Origin: a virus | Direction: 5' to 3' (one strand) | DNA: 58,168 bases | IMG/VR virus record: IMGVR_UViG_3300010354_000103 | Location: 1 to 58,168 of that record | In this document: one piece after another, positions 34,001-38,680 of the stretch | Layout: each line of letters opens with the position of its first letter | Position numbering within the stretch: position 1 is the stretch's first letter | Position numbers and translations under genes: made by a program | Notes under the pieces: model-generated | The model's database searches: none | What the model was told of the DNA's origin: nothing | The model's input: only the letters and a program-made list of their open reading frames with translations

Positions 34001-36078
34001 CCTTGTGTACCATCGGCAGGATCTGGAACATAAAGAGGACGAACAATAGTTCTACGAAGGTCATAACCAATTAAAGAACAACCTCTAGGTACAATAGCAC
34101 CACCAGTAGAAGCATTGAACTTATAAAGAACGTTATCTGGATTAGAAAGATCTAATACAGAATTATCTTGCCACTCCTCAAGTGCTTTACTATAATTAAA
34201 TACTGGAATTGTTCCTGTAACTTGAATATCAGCAAGTTCGTCTAAATTACCAGCAGTAATAGTTTCAGTTAAAATAGCAACTAAGGTATCAATATTAGTT
34301 TGAACATCAGTACATGTAGCAGCATTTCCTGAAGGTCCATATGTAATGATTGCTCCACCTTCGTCATAATCAGCTGGACCAGTAGAAAGAGTTAAATCTT
34401 TTGAATACAACTGATTTGTAACTGCCTTTTTCATCATATCTCTGGCAGCATTAAAAGCAACCACAGATTGAGCAGTTTCTCCAACTAATCCATTAGAAAT
34501 CGGTACACCAGATTTAGTAAAATATGACTTGGTGGAAGCAATAATATTAGCGTTTCCTCCATTTGCCAAATCAGAAGCTACAGCATCAATAATATATCCT
34601 AAATCTCTTTTACAAATTTCTTCTCCAGGAGTTACATCAGCAAATGTTTCTGGAGGAAGATTTGTTAAGTTTCCTTCTGTAATAATAGAAGAAACTAATG
34701 ATGCCAGAGTATCAATTGATGTGCGTACATTAGCACAAGATGCTGGATCGATATTCGAACCAGTAGTAGGATCTGGAGTTAAAGTATAATCTTTATAGTA
34801 AAGCTGATTAGTAACAGCTTGTTTCATCATGTCTGCTGCTTTTGAGAAAGCAACTAAAGATTGACTTTCTTCTCCTTGAAGACCTTGTGATATCCAAGAA
34901 GTTCCAGCAGCATTAAAATAGTTTTGTAGGAACTTTCTAGTGTATCTATTTCCTTCTCCTAAAACAATATCTAAAGAAATAGCATCTATAAAATATCCGA
35001 TATCTCTTCTACAGAAATTTTCTCCTGTTAAGAAAGTACCATCATTAATAGGATCAGGTAATCCAGCAATAGATCCATTACTAATAGCATTAGTTACAAT
35101 ACCAACTAATGTATTTACAGACAACCTAACGTTAGCACAAGAATTATCATCTACATTAGATCCAGTCACTGGATCAGGGGTAATTGTCAAATCTCTTATG
35201 CTTAATTGATTTGTCAAAGCAGAATTCATCAAGTCTCTTGCTTTTTCAAAAGCAAATACTGATTGTGTTTCTTCACCAACTAATCCATCATTAATTGGAG
35301 TTCCGTTATTAAAATATTGTAAGGTAAATTCTCTAGAATATCTATTACCTCTGGTAAATACATCCAAAGAAATAGCATCTACAAAATAACCTAGATCACG
35401 CTTACACTTGGTTTGTGTGGGAGCAGCTACTGGATAAGAAGCAACTGTTTGTGCCCAGGCAGTATCAACAATTTCTTGCTTATTTTGTTGAATTAAACGA
35501 TAAGCATCAGCAAAACGATAATTATTATCTGTAGAAGGATCTCCAGGAAAATAAAAATCTGGGTATTGAATAGCAACTTCAGCTAATGCTTTATCTTGAA
35601 TGAAAGTTTTATTTTTTTGAATTAAACGATACGAATCGTAGTATCTGTTCTTATCTTGTGTTACCTCATCACCAGGAAGAACCCAATTATTACCCCAAGC
35701 AACTTCATTGTATTCAATAGCTATCTGAGCATATGCTCTGTCAATAATCTCTTGTCTATTAAGAGTAATTAAATTTTGAGCATCATAATAACGCTGTCTG
35801 CCCTGAGCATCAAAATCAACTAATCCTGGTCTATTGTCAATGTAATGATCACCAGGCATCAACATGATGCTAAACTGGTCAAAACGATCATTATCCTTAC
35901 CAGGAAGATATGAGTAACGTGCTACCTCAATAAATGCCCTTTGAATTGTCTTAAAAGGACGTAGTGGAGAATTTCCCCTATTGTCTAACTCGTCAGTAGC
36001 ATTAAAATCGTCTGGCGATACATATAGATACTTTCCAGTCTTGCTTGAATAGAGATTATCAAGTCTTGTAAGAGCCAT
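25057..36078 (-). CDS. Giant virion structural protein, 3673 aa
   Basis: This is the largest gene in the window. The N-terminus (RPFKTIQRAFIEVARYSYLPG...IMLMPGDHYI) resembles the entry of a beta-helix. A ~130-residue unit beginning C-x-RD-x-GYF-x-DA occurs at about residues 224, 356, 488 and 1214, with a divergent copy at ~1494. Each copy contains a VGE-x-x-QS-x-x-x-F and an NQL-x-x-x-D-x-T-x-x-P segment. Shorter repeats with R-Y-x-D-A/S-x-x-LI-x-x-N-K precede them. The last ~900 residues are repetitive G-N-T/TL-x-G fibre-shaft units ending in a compact tip. It heads the fibre operon behind a TATAAATA promoter and is probably a long tail fibre or baseplate appendage. Confidence 0.8.
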   Translation of the reverse strand: MALTRLDNLYSSKTGKYLYVSPDDFNATDELDNRGNSPLRPFKTIQRAFIEVARYSYLPGKDNDRFDQFSIMLMPGDHYIDNRPGLVDFDAQGRQRYYDAQNLITLNRQEIIDRAYAQIAIEYNEVAWGNNWVLPGDEVTQDKNRYYDSYRLIQKNKTFIQDKALAEVAIQYPDFYFPGDPSTDNNYRFADAYRLIQQNKQEIVDTAWAQTVASYPVAAPTQTKCKRDLGYFVDAISLDVFTRGNRYSREFTLQYFNNGTPINDGLVGEETQSVFAFEKARDLMNSALTNQLSIRDLTITPDPVTGSNVDDNSCANVRLSVNTLVGIVTNAISNGSIAGLPDPINDGTFLTGENFCRRDIGYFIDAISLDIVLGEGNRYTRKFLQNYFNAAGTSWISQGLQGEESQSLVAFSKAADMMKQAVTNQLYYKDYTLTPDPTTGSNIDPASCANVRTSIDTLASLVSSIITEGNLTNLPPETFADVTPGEEICKRDLGYIIDAVASDLANGGNANIIASTKSYFTKSGVPISNGLVGETAQSVVAFNAARDMMKKAVTNQLYSKDLTLSTGPADYDEGGAIITYGPSGNAATCTDVQTNIDTLVAILTETITAGNLDELADIQVTGTIPVFNYSKALEEWQDNSVLDLSNPDNVLYKFNASTGGAIVPRGCSLIGYDLRRTIVRPLYVPDPADGTQGRTSIFNLTGGCYIWQFTIKDGDLSSNSPLFDTDDNVGKVYFQKGNVSQLAVPEYSHHKICIMEYAENEELDRYYQKVARAFALFQPTIDDGDFEPLPQENRIVGPLSDTRSIVNIKLVTNENPEKTTVRVTTKIAHGYFKDQYVAIIDNGLSDLLNGTFKVTGTNIGGNPKVFEYVVNSTTAILGLDITTDGYSTGTTPSLSINARSQAEIDSVESASPYVFNCSIRSTWGICGMWADGAKSTGFRSMVVAQYTGVSLQKDDRAFIRYDEFTNTWNQASLTDAFATVPYHTKGDAYWKDDWRNFHIRASNDAFIQCVSVFAVGFHDHFLMESGGDMSITNSNSNFGNTSLHATGFKGFAFNQDKGGYITDIIPVKEIDDSAFNENTLKYYSLALQPTKLDSNNTKLYYGADNASDPFTKPTTTIEGYRLGAKSDEKIYLKLKSTTGATEEYNCTLEPSGFKRYTVSLDTLNPDGISIDNLAQDAANRVEDNKLFIQQEAYGYITEKYPDLLTNTNITISKCQRDIGYFVDAVVQDLRLGGNINTIQAAEGYYVGGQLAYIPNELNETIEALDYVKNLCISAMRNFDYLVRNCSTNAGSAIIDIGDTSGILVGMKVTQYAYNTTNFTDGRLNPGAVEVTSNAAIPSNVYVKRIVDATQIEIGTQGSKLNSGTPVNALTTTSGGTYLYFELPKTGSLTDSENNLQGVWAAQFATKDPSIIQDTSTWDGTDKGYPECNNIETTIQGYFSNVNLILNQGLTPLSGRYIDASNLITSNKQLIAEVAVARMLQQYPGFSVPGGNQNCIDDVLQVIDALAFNIKYGSNSKIYEAALIYATQPSLLVGEREQSVYVYNQVALMAIEAMRNEPITIIGSSLEQYTDLSIIVDPSSPTCANIASNINTLMGIIVQSIGTEEIPGNLTGITKTTPQFTNIIRVEPTLDTANLATRSTIFTVNTGGGTSNPHNFETGTPVKLVPRAKAGTNPDKRVIRLPRGFDTNTIYYVIAPGRGTYPEDYSDSTKYPNIFGPTSSTKLMLASTKENAASGIYIYSSETDAVDPNVEIELQQYTLDSTYDLHQYTCNFQNQITDEIKTDVPHIFDVPGNINQVQRIFFRTFGDPNDSELPQITVNSVSQPVETDQYYYARYVSSKSFSVHTSAAEALAGTPRVTFTSGYGKNFYVFADKRVSPVRFDVAAQTVDTTTNIATTGLWYINVKDETTEQYNIIRRLHELGSTLKDERSKNTFYRRLTDEREANDRIYRLRYVIPEYADGVRDPLNGFVIKARTDETRKLLPQRIVLKKVASGSPNIAYFETQIPNPTGGTITQQLGLTADELNDNFDYDPYKLSQTKQITSDKTSSKIAFTIQSARKVNISGSDLLELTVFDHTITNDALKNDKFTTVKISAPQGGSFRVNSSTTTDLSRITWSGYSVGGGWLQGYFNIEETGEHYLIIKNIDDNKNINYNSLVNTRFSQPVLDANNNPVFDGNGNPVLIYADLLAKENSVGSNNNSLSKSAKKDYLYSNKDANVLTVTPGDIIEDDDSVQYRVISVEDAGEIEDTFYIFDIDEIQRRIPNQQQGIYYLTCIKGNISPYPTGPGVGENFRNYRFSQPISQLYPLNYKNDPLWFQIEQDGSRNTSIKDTPATVCAANNYVHGLVTTNDSKNSETKEVIFDLVENPALSRYEYIDTPISAQEGNALSGSEDRKIAICGDSPYPTERKLYVELRRPSIARSGNHTFEYLGFGPGNYSTGFPLRQEVVLSDIQDFYAQSKKEDGGIVFYTGLNSNGDLYIGNRKINAITGEETFLEQAVLVDSADETGDIGGLVTTFELPVVFEKDITVDGNANFNNPVTINVEANEPNALTVVSNVSSTAGDDLALDSQSFDLSTIPSNGNIVLHKNQLWAGVFNLNPRGNTLLSGQDYSIRTHVDQTDGNTPSNHTPNQELSTLGFAVQFGLSSPKPGDILLKGREVGSTGSLGWIYSNYYADISSNVFTVTALGNTSVRFDLQPGVLTTDAAVNIVVGSVLRIAGLTGRFTNVNGIRAVTAKTSTSFTVICPFVITTSPNDPTVVTGSTIEISRNAWKETGILGGEALRTNTDNWGDFRLGINTLARAQHGAGGDQVNGFVSSAVQPRANLDVVGTVFISGKTLSTSPNNFISNTALAARTFNSEDNALLIGGDSTTPNSAATIRVMTTNSGRFGINTTNNGTLSTDLDRTFVVVGNARITEDTKLQSNLEVNGGTLSTSSTFFNLIPTNALSVNAFDVATSLNIASVTTSAQTINFGNIAATSTINLGAFSQTGTLNIHSAGTSSIVNLGTADNTSATSTSVVRIGGGYAKNSNSLENGSILKVYNRYAEFDGDIAFGRGLTNSTGIARIQSNAAQVDFLTLTTSKANIATSAATVNIGALGGTTTIQNSLLVLANTQMNGDTTLAGGLNSGQFQLRRGSFGVSTQTHNAGNNTTNFNIDLFKRQVINKTIDTEGLAAYGNTTWRVDPTNQEIYYLPLGETATSLEYEVGAYLLIDRSVQVLGQNTTLSPVGEQYSELVEIVEITNINNVSGPPSLRLKVKRARNQLTSSGGMVTDGTAPSGYKFLRHDHPDNAVLVRYNLSRNVSYLTTTLSAPINGTLQNATTGTFSGTVTIGDIFRLSPNAEGFLGELTYVNGVTETSIQRFVVNDGGAPATELFVVESTTGNTSIYGTTTAYKTITLSGSTTTGVDKLVVTDGTSGSNNAKFIVESSNGDTFLQGNLNVGGQSFDKFVVTGSTGNTLMKGGNLTITASDGTTNRLTLQNSTGNLTISGTLTSNGTGENVFSGDIRLTGGDLTVNKLVTNGGVTTETNIFKVNNTGAIDFAGQSGFFTPTGARKWVYAGGGVEIIEAVSNVNYFVAASANTVIKLPIAPTTGDMIRVVDVGGLLTYNTSLKFRAPTGIKIQGDSTNSGGSPDPGSTYNGGELIVQTPNAALGLIFIGATNYDGTATGAPTTQQGWWLMEI

Positions 36079-36116
36079 AATTACTCAAACCTAAGGTTAC
36101 TTTGTCTTCTTAGGAA

Positions 36117-36124
36117 TATTTATA
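36117..36124 (-). promoter_or_regulatory. Late promoter TATAAATA
   Basis: A perfect T4-type late box, TATAAATA, on the minus strand lies 39 bp before the ATG of the giant structural gene and just past a terminator hairpin. It would be read by host RNA polymerase with the phage sigma gp55 (not in this window) and gp33 (present at 56151). Confidence 0.75.
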
Positions 36125-36130
36125 AACAAT

Positions 36131-36153
36131 AAAACCCCCTTAGGGGGGGTTTT
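36131..36153. terminator. Bidirectional terminator hairpin
   Basis: AAAACCCCC pairs with GGGGGTTTT around a 5-nt loop. Each arm carries T or A runs, so it can act in either direction. On the minus strand it separates the tRNA(Asn) region from the giant structural gene. Confidence 0.8.
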
Positions 36154-36193
36154 AAAGTCACACGGAAGGGTTGGTTCTTGGCAGTATCGCCAA

Positions 36194-36265
36194 CTGGGGC
36201 GGCGGGATTCGAACCTGCAACCGATCGGTTAACAGCCGATAGCTCTGCCGTTGAGCTACACCCCA
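36194..36265 (-). tRNA. tRNA-Asn(GTT)
   Basis: The minus strand folds as a full cloverleaf: acceptor TGGGGTG/CGCCCCA, D arm GCTC...GAGC, anticodon arm ATCGG-CTGTTAA-CCGAT with anticodon GTT, and T loop TTCGAAT. The discriminator is G, as expected for Asn. The T stem has one A:C mismatch. CCA is not encoded. Confidence 0.9.
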
Positions 36266-36271
36266 TTGTTT

Positions 36272-36442
36272 TTAAGATTGTATACAGTTCATCATATATT
36301 CCACAGTAATTGCTATGTCTTCCATAGCATCACGCAAAAATGGTTGCTGACCAGATTCTTGTCTAACAATAGGACGATGATCATCAGTAAGAGACCAACG
36401 CCATTGTTTCATCGTTTCACAATACCAAAGATTAATTTTCAT
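36272..36442 (-). CDS. Hypothetical 56-aa protein
   Basis: A 56-residue ORF (MKINLWYCETMKQWRWSLTDD...) with aromatic residues at the start and a helical end (RDAMEDIAITVEYMM). It lies between the 2OG oxygenase gene and tRNA-Asn, with short spacers on both sides. It looks like a conserved small cyanophage protein with no assigned role. No metal or catalytic motif is seen. Confidence 0.65.
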   Translation of the reverse strand: MKINLWYCETMKQWRWSLTDDHRPIVRQESGQQPFLRDAMEDIAITVEYMMNCIQS

Positions 36443-36448
36443 TGTTAT

Positions 36449-37063
36449 TCAAAAATTATTAGCGTGTAAAAATTGAGTGATACAAAATCTGCCCAGTTTT
36501 TTGTTCACATCATCTGTATTCATAGAAATACAACTAACCTTATGTTTCATCATAGATGGAAATATTACTGTTCTATTGTTCATCACATCGATCATACGTT
36601 CGTCTTCAAAATAAAGATCTCCACCAGAAAATTTTCTAGGTGTTTTGTAAATCCAAGTTAAAGATGTTATACAAGCATCGTCACGATGAAAATCATAATA
36701 GTCTTTATCTTCATAATATGACAACATTGTGAAATCGGCAATACAATTAAAATTTTTAAAAAACCAACTATTATTTTCTGATATAATATCATCCCAATAA
36801 TTAAAAAGTTTTCTATTTACTTTTAAAATATTAGAAAAATTTCTATCAGAAAAAACATGATCTAAAAATAAAGAATAGTTACTTTTTAATGGTACACCAA
36901 ATTCATCTAATGCTGATCCAGATTCACAGTCAGAACCCAAATGCCAAGCAGTTGGTTTAAGAATAAAATTTAATTCTTGCCAAATTAAACTTATTTCTTC
37001 TTCACTGTAATAATCATCAATTATTATTAATGGAAAATCAGAATCAACGTGATTAATTTTCAT
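36449..37063 (-). CDS. 2OG-Fe(II) oxygenase (prolyl-hydroxylase-like)
   Basis: A 204-residue member of the 2-oxoglutarate/Fe(II) dioxygenase superfamily. The facial triad can be read as HRD at 126-128 and His164 in MMKHKVSCI. Arg182 in GRFC is positioned to bind 2-oxoglutarate. A GGDLYFED segment before the second His is typical. Such enzymes are common in marine T4-like phages and may hydroxylate proteins or nucleotides. The substrate is unknown. The start overlaps the end of the upstream 53-aa gene by 11 nt. Confidence 0.8.
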   Translation of the reverse strand: MKINHVDSDFPLIIIDDYYSEEEISLIWQELNFILKPTAWHLGSDCESGSALDEFGVPLKSNYSLFLDHVFSDRNFSNILKVNRKLFNYWDDIISENNSWFFKNFNCIADFTMLSYYEDKDYYDFHRDDACITSLTWIYKTPRKFSGGDLYFEDERMIDVMNNRTVIFPSMMKHKVSCISMNTDDVNKKLGRFCITQFLHANNF

Positions 37064-37214
37064 GTTTGAAATGTTCTAATCGTATCCAGTTGAGAAGAGT
37101 GTTGTATTGAGAAAGACGGTTTTCATCATGTTTGGGGTCAGTTTTCAAAGAAAGACAAAAATACTCTAATGCTGTGATGACCATTTCTCGGTCTTGTTGT
37201 GAAAGTAGTGACAT
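37053..37214 (-). CDS. Hypothetical 53-aa protein
   Basis: A 53-residue helical ORF (MSLLSQQDREMVITALEYFCLS...) with a ribosome-binding GAGGG five bases before its ATG. The GAG of that site is contributed by the end of the 68-bp repeat. It overlaps the oxygenase gene start by 11 nt. No family is recognised. Confidence 0.6.
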   Translation of the reverse strand: MSLLSQQDREMVITALEYFCLSLKTDPKHDENRLSQYNTLLNWIRLEHFKHEN

Positions 37215-37220
37215 TATGCC

Positions 37221-37288
37221 CTCAACTTTTTTTTCGATTTTTTGTCGGAATTTTTTTTTCCGAAATCATGGATTTCAATATTGAATTT
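37221..37288. repeat. 68-bp direct repeat, left copy
   Basis: This copy aligns without gaps to 38613-38680, with 57 of 68 positions identical by hand count. It contains a poly-T tract framed by CGGA and CCG and the palindrome TTCAATATTGAA. With the following bases it forms a longer hairpin, GGATTTCAA/TTGAAATCC. The two copies bracket a 1.3-kb tRNA block. Confidence 0.8.
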
Positions 37289-37298
37289 TGAAATCCAG

Positions 37299-37380
37299 TG
37301 TCGATGAGAGGACTTGAACCTCCACGAATTACTTCACTGGAACCTAAACCCAGCGCGTCTACCAATTCCGCCACATCGAC
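37299..37380 (-). tRNA. tRNA-Leu(TAG)
   Basis: This is a class II tRNA with a long variable arm: acceptor GTCGATG/CATCGAC, anticodon stem CTGGG/TCCAG around TTTAGGT (anticodon TAG), T loop TTCAAGT and discriminator A. It reads CUA and probably other CUN codons. Confidence 0.9.
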
Positions 37381-37429
37381 AGTGACCCCTCTGTTTGAGC
37401 ATCGTTGATAGGCTTGAGGGGTGTTATTT

Positions 37430-37501
37430 GCTTCTGTCTAGGAATCGAACCTAGTTTCCATGTGTGTTGTCCACCCGTCCTTACCAATAGACTACCAGAA
37501 G
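37430..37501 (-). tRNA. tRNA-like gene with degenerate anticodon arm
   Basis: The acceptor (CTTCTGG/ACAGAAG, one mismatch), D arm (GTCT...GGAC) and T arm (CTAGG-TTCGATT-CCTAG) are good. No standard anticodon arm forms, however. The best fit, GGGTG-GACAACA-CACAT, has a G:A mismatch and A instead of T at position 33, giving a nominal CAA. It may be a decayed or atypical tRNA, and I do not assign an amino acid with confidence. Confidence 0.5.
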
Positions 37502-37503
37502 TT

Positions 37504-37606
37504 ACGGGGGTGATCAAATCCCCGACCTAAGTAAACTTAGGATTTAGCAGGTCGGATATGATGATCCCGACTAATATGATAGAATCGGATATTTCCAACC
37601 CTACCA
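37504..37606. other. Structured non-coding segment, possible tRNA remnant
   Basis: No ORF or clean tRNA was found between the tRNA-like gene and tRNA-Thr. The segment holds a perfect hairpin CCTAAG-TAAA-CTTAGG. This is nested with a CCGACCT/AGGTCGG pairing and a T-arm-like CGGGG...CCCCG. On the minus strand it contains CTGCTAA, which matches a tRNA-Ser(GCT) anticodon loop. It may be the remains of a class II tRNA. Confidence 0.3.
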
Positions 37607-37607
37607 A

Positions 37608-37681
37608 AGCCCACGGTCGGACTTGAACCGACGACCTACGGTTTACAAAACCGTTGCTCTATCCAGCTGAGCTACGGAGGC
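37608..37681 (-). tRNA. tRNA-Thr(TGT)
   Basis: A clear cloverleaf with anticodon arm ACGGT-TTTGTAA-ACCGT (anticodon TGT), D arm GCTC...GAGC, T arm GTCGG-TTCAAGT-CCGAC and discriminator T. The acceptor stem GCCTCCG/CGTGGGC has a C:T mismatch at position 5 and a T:G pair at position 4. It begins 1 nt after the stop of the 88-aa gene. Confidence 0.85.
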
Positions 37682-37682
37682 A

Positions 37683-37949
37683 TTAGTCATCCTGAGGTAA
37701 TAACTCAGGATTTTCTACTTGTAATTCAAACATCAAAGGATGCATTTCTTCCATTACTAAGTAGTTAGACCACTTATACAAATCTTCATCATCATAGTCT
37801 GGATGACATAATGCTTCTGTTTGAACAGAAGGATGATCTTGAACTAATTGTGGTAGTTCATCAAATGTATAAGGCAGTCCTTGTATGAAATACATACGAA
37901 CAACTTGCCCCATGTAAAAACAATAGTGCTGTGAAAGTGTGTATTTCAT
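37683..37949 (-). CDS. Hypothetical 88-aa protein inside tRNA array
   Basis: An acidic protein (MKYTLSQHYCFYMGQVVRMYFIQGLPYTF...) lying between tRNA-Thr and tRNA-Leu(TAA). Its stop is 1 nt from the first base of tRNA-Thr, so the mRNA must be cut for the tRNA to mature. It has a short hydrophobic start and an acidic C-terminus ending LLPQDD. I recognise no domain, and no function can be given. Confidence 0.65.
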   Translation of the reverse strand: MKYTLSQHYCFYMGQVVRMYFIQGLPYTFDELPQLVQDHPSVQTEALCHPDYDDEDLYKWSNYLVMEEMHPLMFELQVENPELLPQDD

Positions 37950-37980
37950 TACGTTCCCACTACATTATATTTAGTGGGGA

Positions 37981-38064
37981 TAGGGAGAGGGGGACTTGAA
38001 CCCCCACGGGCAAATGCCCAACAGATTTTAAGTCTGGTGTGTCTACCGATTCCACCACCTCCCC
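37981..38064 (-). tRNA. tRNA-Leu(TAA)
   Basis: This is a class II tRNA with a GGGCATTTGCCC variable hairpin, anticodon loop CTTAAAA (anticodon TAA), T arm GGGGG-TTCAAGT-CCCCC and discriminator A. The acceptor GGGGAGG/TCTCCCT uses G:T pairs at both ends. It reads UUA, a frequent codon in AT-rich genomes. Confidence 0.9.
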
Positions 38065-38107
38065 TGGTGATGAGACAATCATAGCATGATCTGCTCAGAT
38101 TGTCAAG

Positions 38108-38179
38108 TGGGAAATACTAGATTTGAACTAGTGACCTTTCGATTATCAGTCGAATGCTCTACCACTAAGCTAATTTCCC
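38108..38179 (-). tRNA. tRNA-Ile(GAT)
   Basis: The acceptor GGGAAAT/ATTTCCC is perfect. The anticodon arm is TTCGA-CTGATAA-TCGAA (anticodon GAT), the T arm ACTAG-TTCAAAT-CTAGT and the discriminator A. It decodes AUU/AUC. Confidence 0.9.
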
Positions 38180-38183
38180 TAGG

Positions 38184-38256
38184 TGCTCCTTGAGGGGATC
38201 GAACCCACCTGAGACCGATTATGAGTCGGTTGCTTTCACCAGATAGCTAAAGGAGC
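38184..38256 (-). tRNA. tRNA-Met(CAT)
   Basis: The acceptor GCTCCTT/AAGGAGC is perfect. The anticodon arm is ACCGA-CTCATAA-TCGGT (anticodon CAT) and the discriminator A. The T stem has one T:T mismatch. A paired first base argues for elongator Met. A lysidine-modified Ile role is possible but unlikely because an Ile(TAT) gene is adjacent. Confidence 0.85.
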
Positions 38257-38258
38257 AA

Positions 38259-38330
38259 TAGGAATACTGGGAGTTGAACCCAGACTAACCCGTTATAAGC
38301 AGGCCGCTCTAACCATTAAGCTATATTCCC
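38259..38330 (-). tRNA. tRNA-Ile(TAT)
   Basis: The acceptor is GGGAATA/TATTCCT (first pair G:T), the T arm CTGGG-TTCAACT-CCCAG and the discriminator A. The anticodon arm is GCCTG-CTTATAA-CGGGT with anticodon TAT, which reads AUA directly. Bacterial hosts normally read AUA with lysidine-modified CAT, so this is a less common phage tRNA. Confidence 0.8.
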
Positions 38331-38362
38331 ATGAAGCGATTAATTAACTATAATCGCTTCAT
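38331..38362. other. Perfect 12-bp inverted repeat before tRNA array
   Basis: ATGAAGCGATTA and TAATCGCTTCAT flank an 8-nt loop. The hairpin abuts the 5' end of tRNA-Ile(TAT) and covers the stop of the 41-aa gene. It has no T tract, so RNA processing or mRNA-end protection is more likely than termination. Confidence 0.7.
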
Positions 38363-38484
38363 ATTCGCTCAAATAATCGAATCTTTAGAGCTTGTCTACG
38401 TCTTTTAGCATCTCTCATAGCTTGGGGCTTGAGGTGCCTTTTTTGTTCTTTCTTGCTGTGATGCTGCCAATTTGGAACTTTCAT
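38359..38484 (-). CDS. 41-aa highly basic peptide
   Basis: A 41-residue ORF (MKVPNWQHHSKKEQKRHLKPQ...), with about a third of residues Lys, Arg or His, preceded by a strong GAGGAAAGC ribosome-binding site. A TATAAATA late box and a sigma70-type promoter lie just upstream. It is the first gene of the tRNA transcription unit. The composition suggests RNA or DNA binding, but no family is recognised. Confidence 0.65.
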   Translation of the reverse strand: MKVPNWQHHSKKEQKRHLKPQAMRDAKRRRQALKIRLFERI

Positions 38485-38505
38485 GCTTTCCTCGACCCGT
38501 GTATG

Positions 38506-38539
38506 TATTTATAGTAGCACCATGGAGAGTGTCTGTCAA
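38506..38539 (-). promoter_or_regulatory. Overlapping sigma70-type and late promoters
   Basis: On the minus strand TTGACA (38534-38539) and TACTAT (38511-38516) have a 17-bp spacer. The -10 overlaps a perfect late box TATAAATA (38506-38513). The 41-aa peptide and the tRNA block follow, so this unit could be expressed both early and late. Confidence 0.7.
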
Positions 38540-38553
38540 CCCCCATGTGCCAC

Positions 38554-38582
38554 TTGACATGCTGCCACAAAATCAGTACAAT
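38554..38582 (+). promoter_or_regulatory. Consensus plus-strand sigma70-type promoter
   Basis: TTGACA (38554-38559), a 17-bp spacer and TACAAT (38577-38582) make one of the best sigma70-type promoters in the window. It points away from the tRNA promoter and into the 3' end of a minus-strand gene, where no plus-strand gene is seen. An AGCTC/GAGCT hairpin with T residues follows at 38611-38633. Confidence 0.6.
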
Positions 38583-38612
38583 AACTCTGTCAGGGTTCAA
38601 GAGATATTATAG

Positions 38613-38680
38613 CTCAACTTTTTTAGAGCTTTTATGGCGGAGATTTTTTTTCCGAATTCATGTAATTCAATATTGAATTT
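38613..38680. repeat. 68-bp direct repeat, right copy
   Basis: This is the partner of 37221-37288 (57 of 68 identical by hand count, same orientation). This copy contains the 16-bp palindrome AATTCAATATTGAATT and touches the stop codon of the beta-helix spike gene. Confidence 0.8.

Noticed and set aside
25514-35209. Multiple plus-strand ORFs opposite the giant structural gene
   Set aside because: They are generic hydrophobic or Val-rich shadow translations. The minus frame is continuous over 11 kb with recognisable repeats.
37382-37430. ACCCCTC/GAGGGGT inverted repeat with a long loop as a terminator
   Set aside because: The loop is about 24 nt and no T tract follows. It is more likely spacer between tRNAs.
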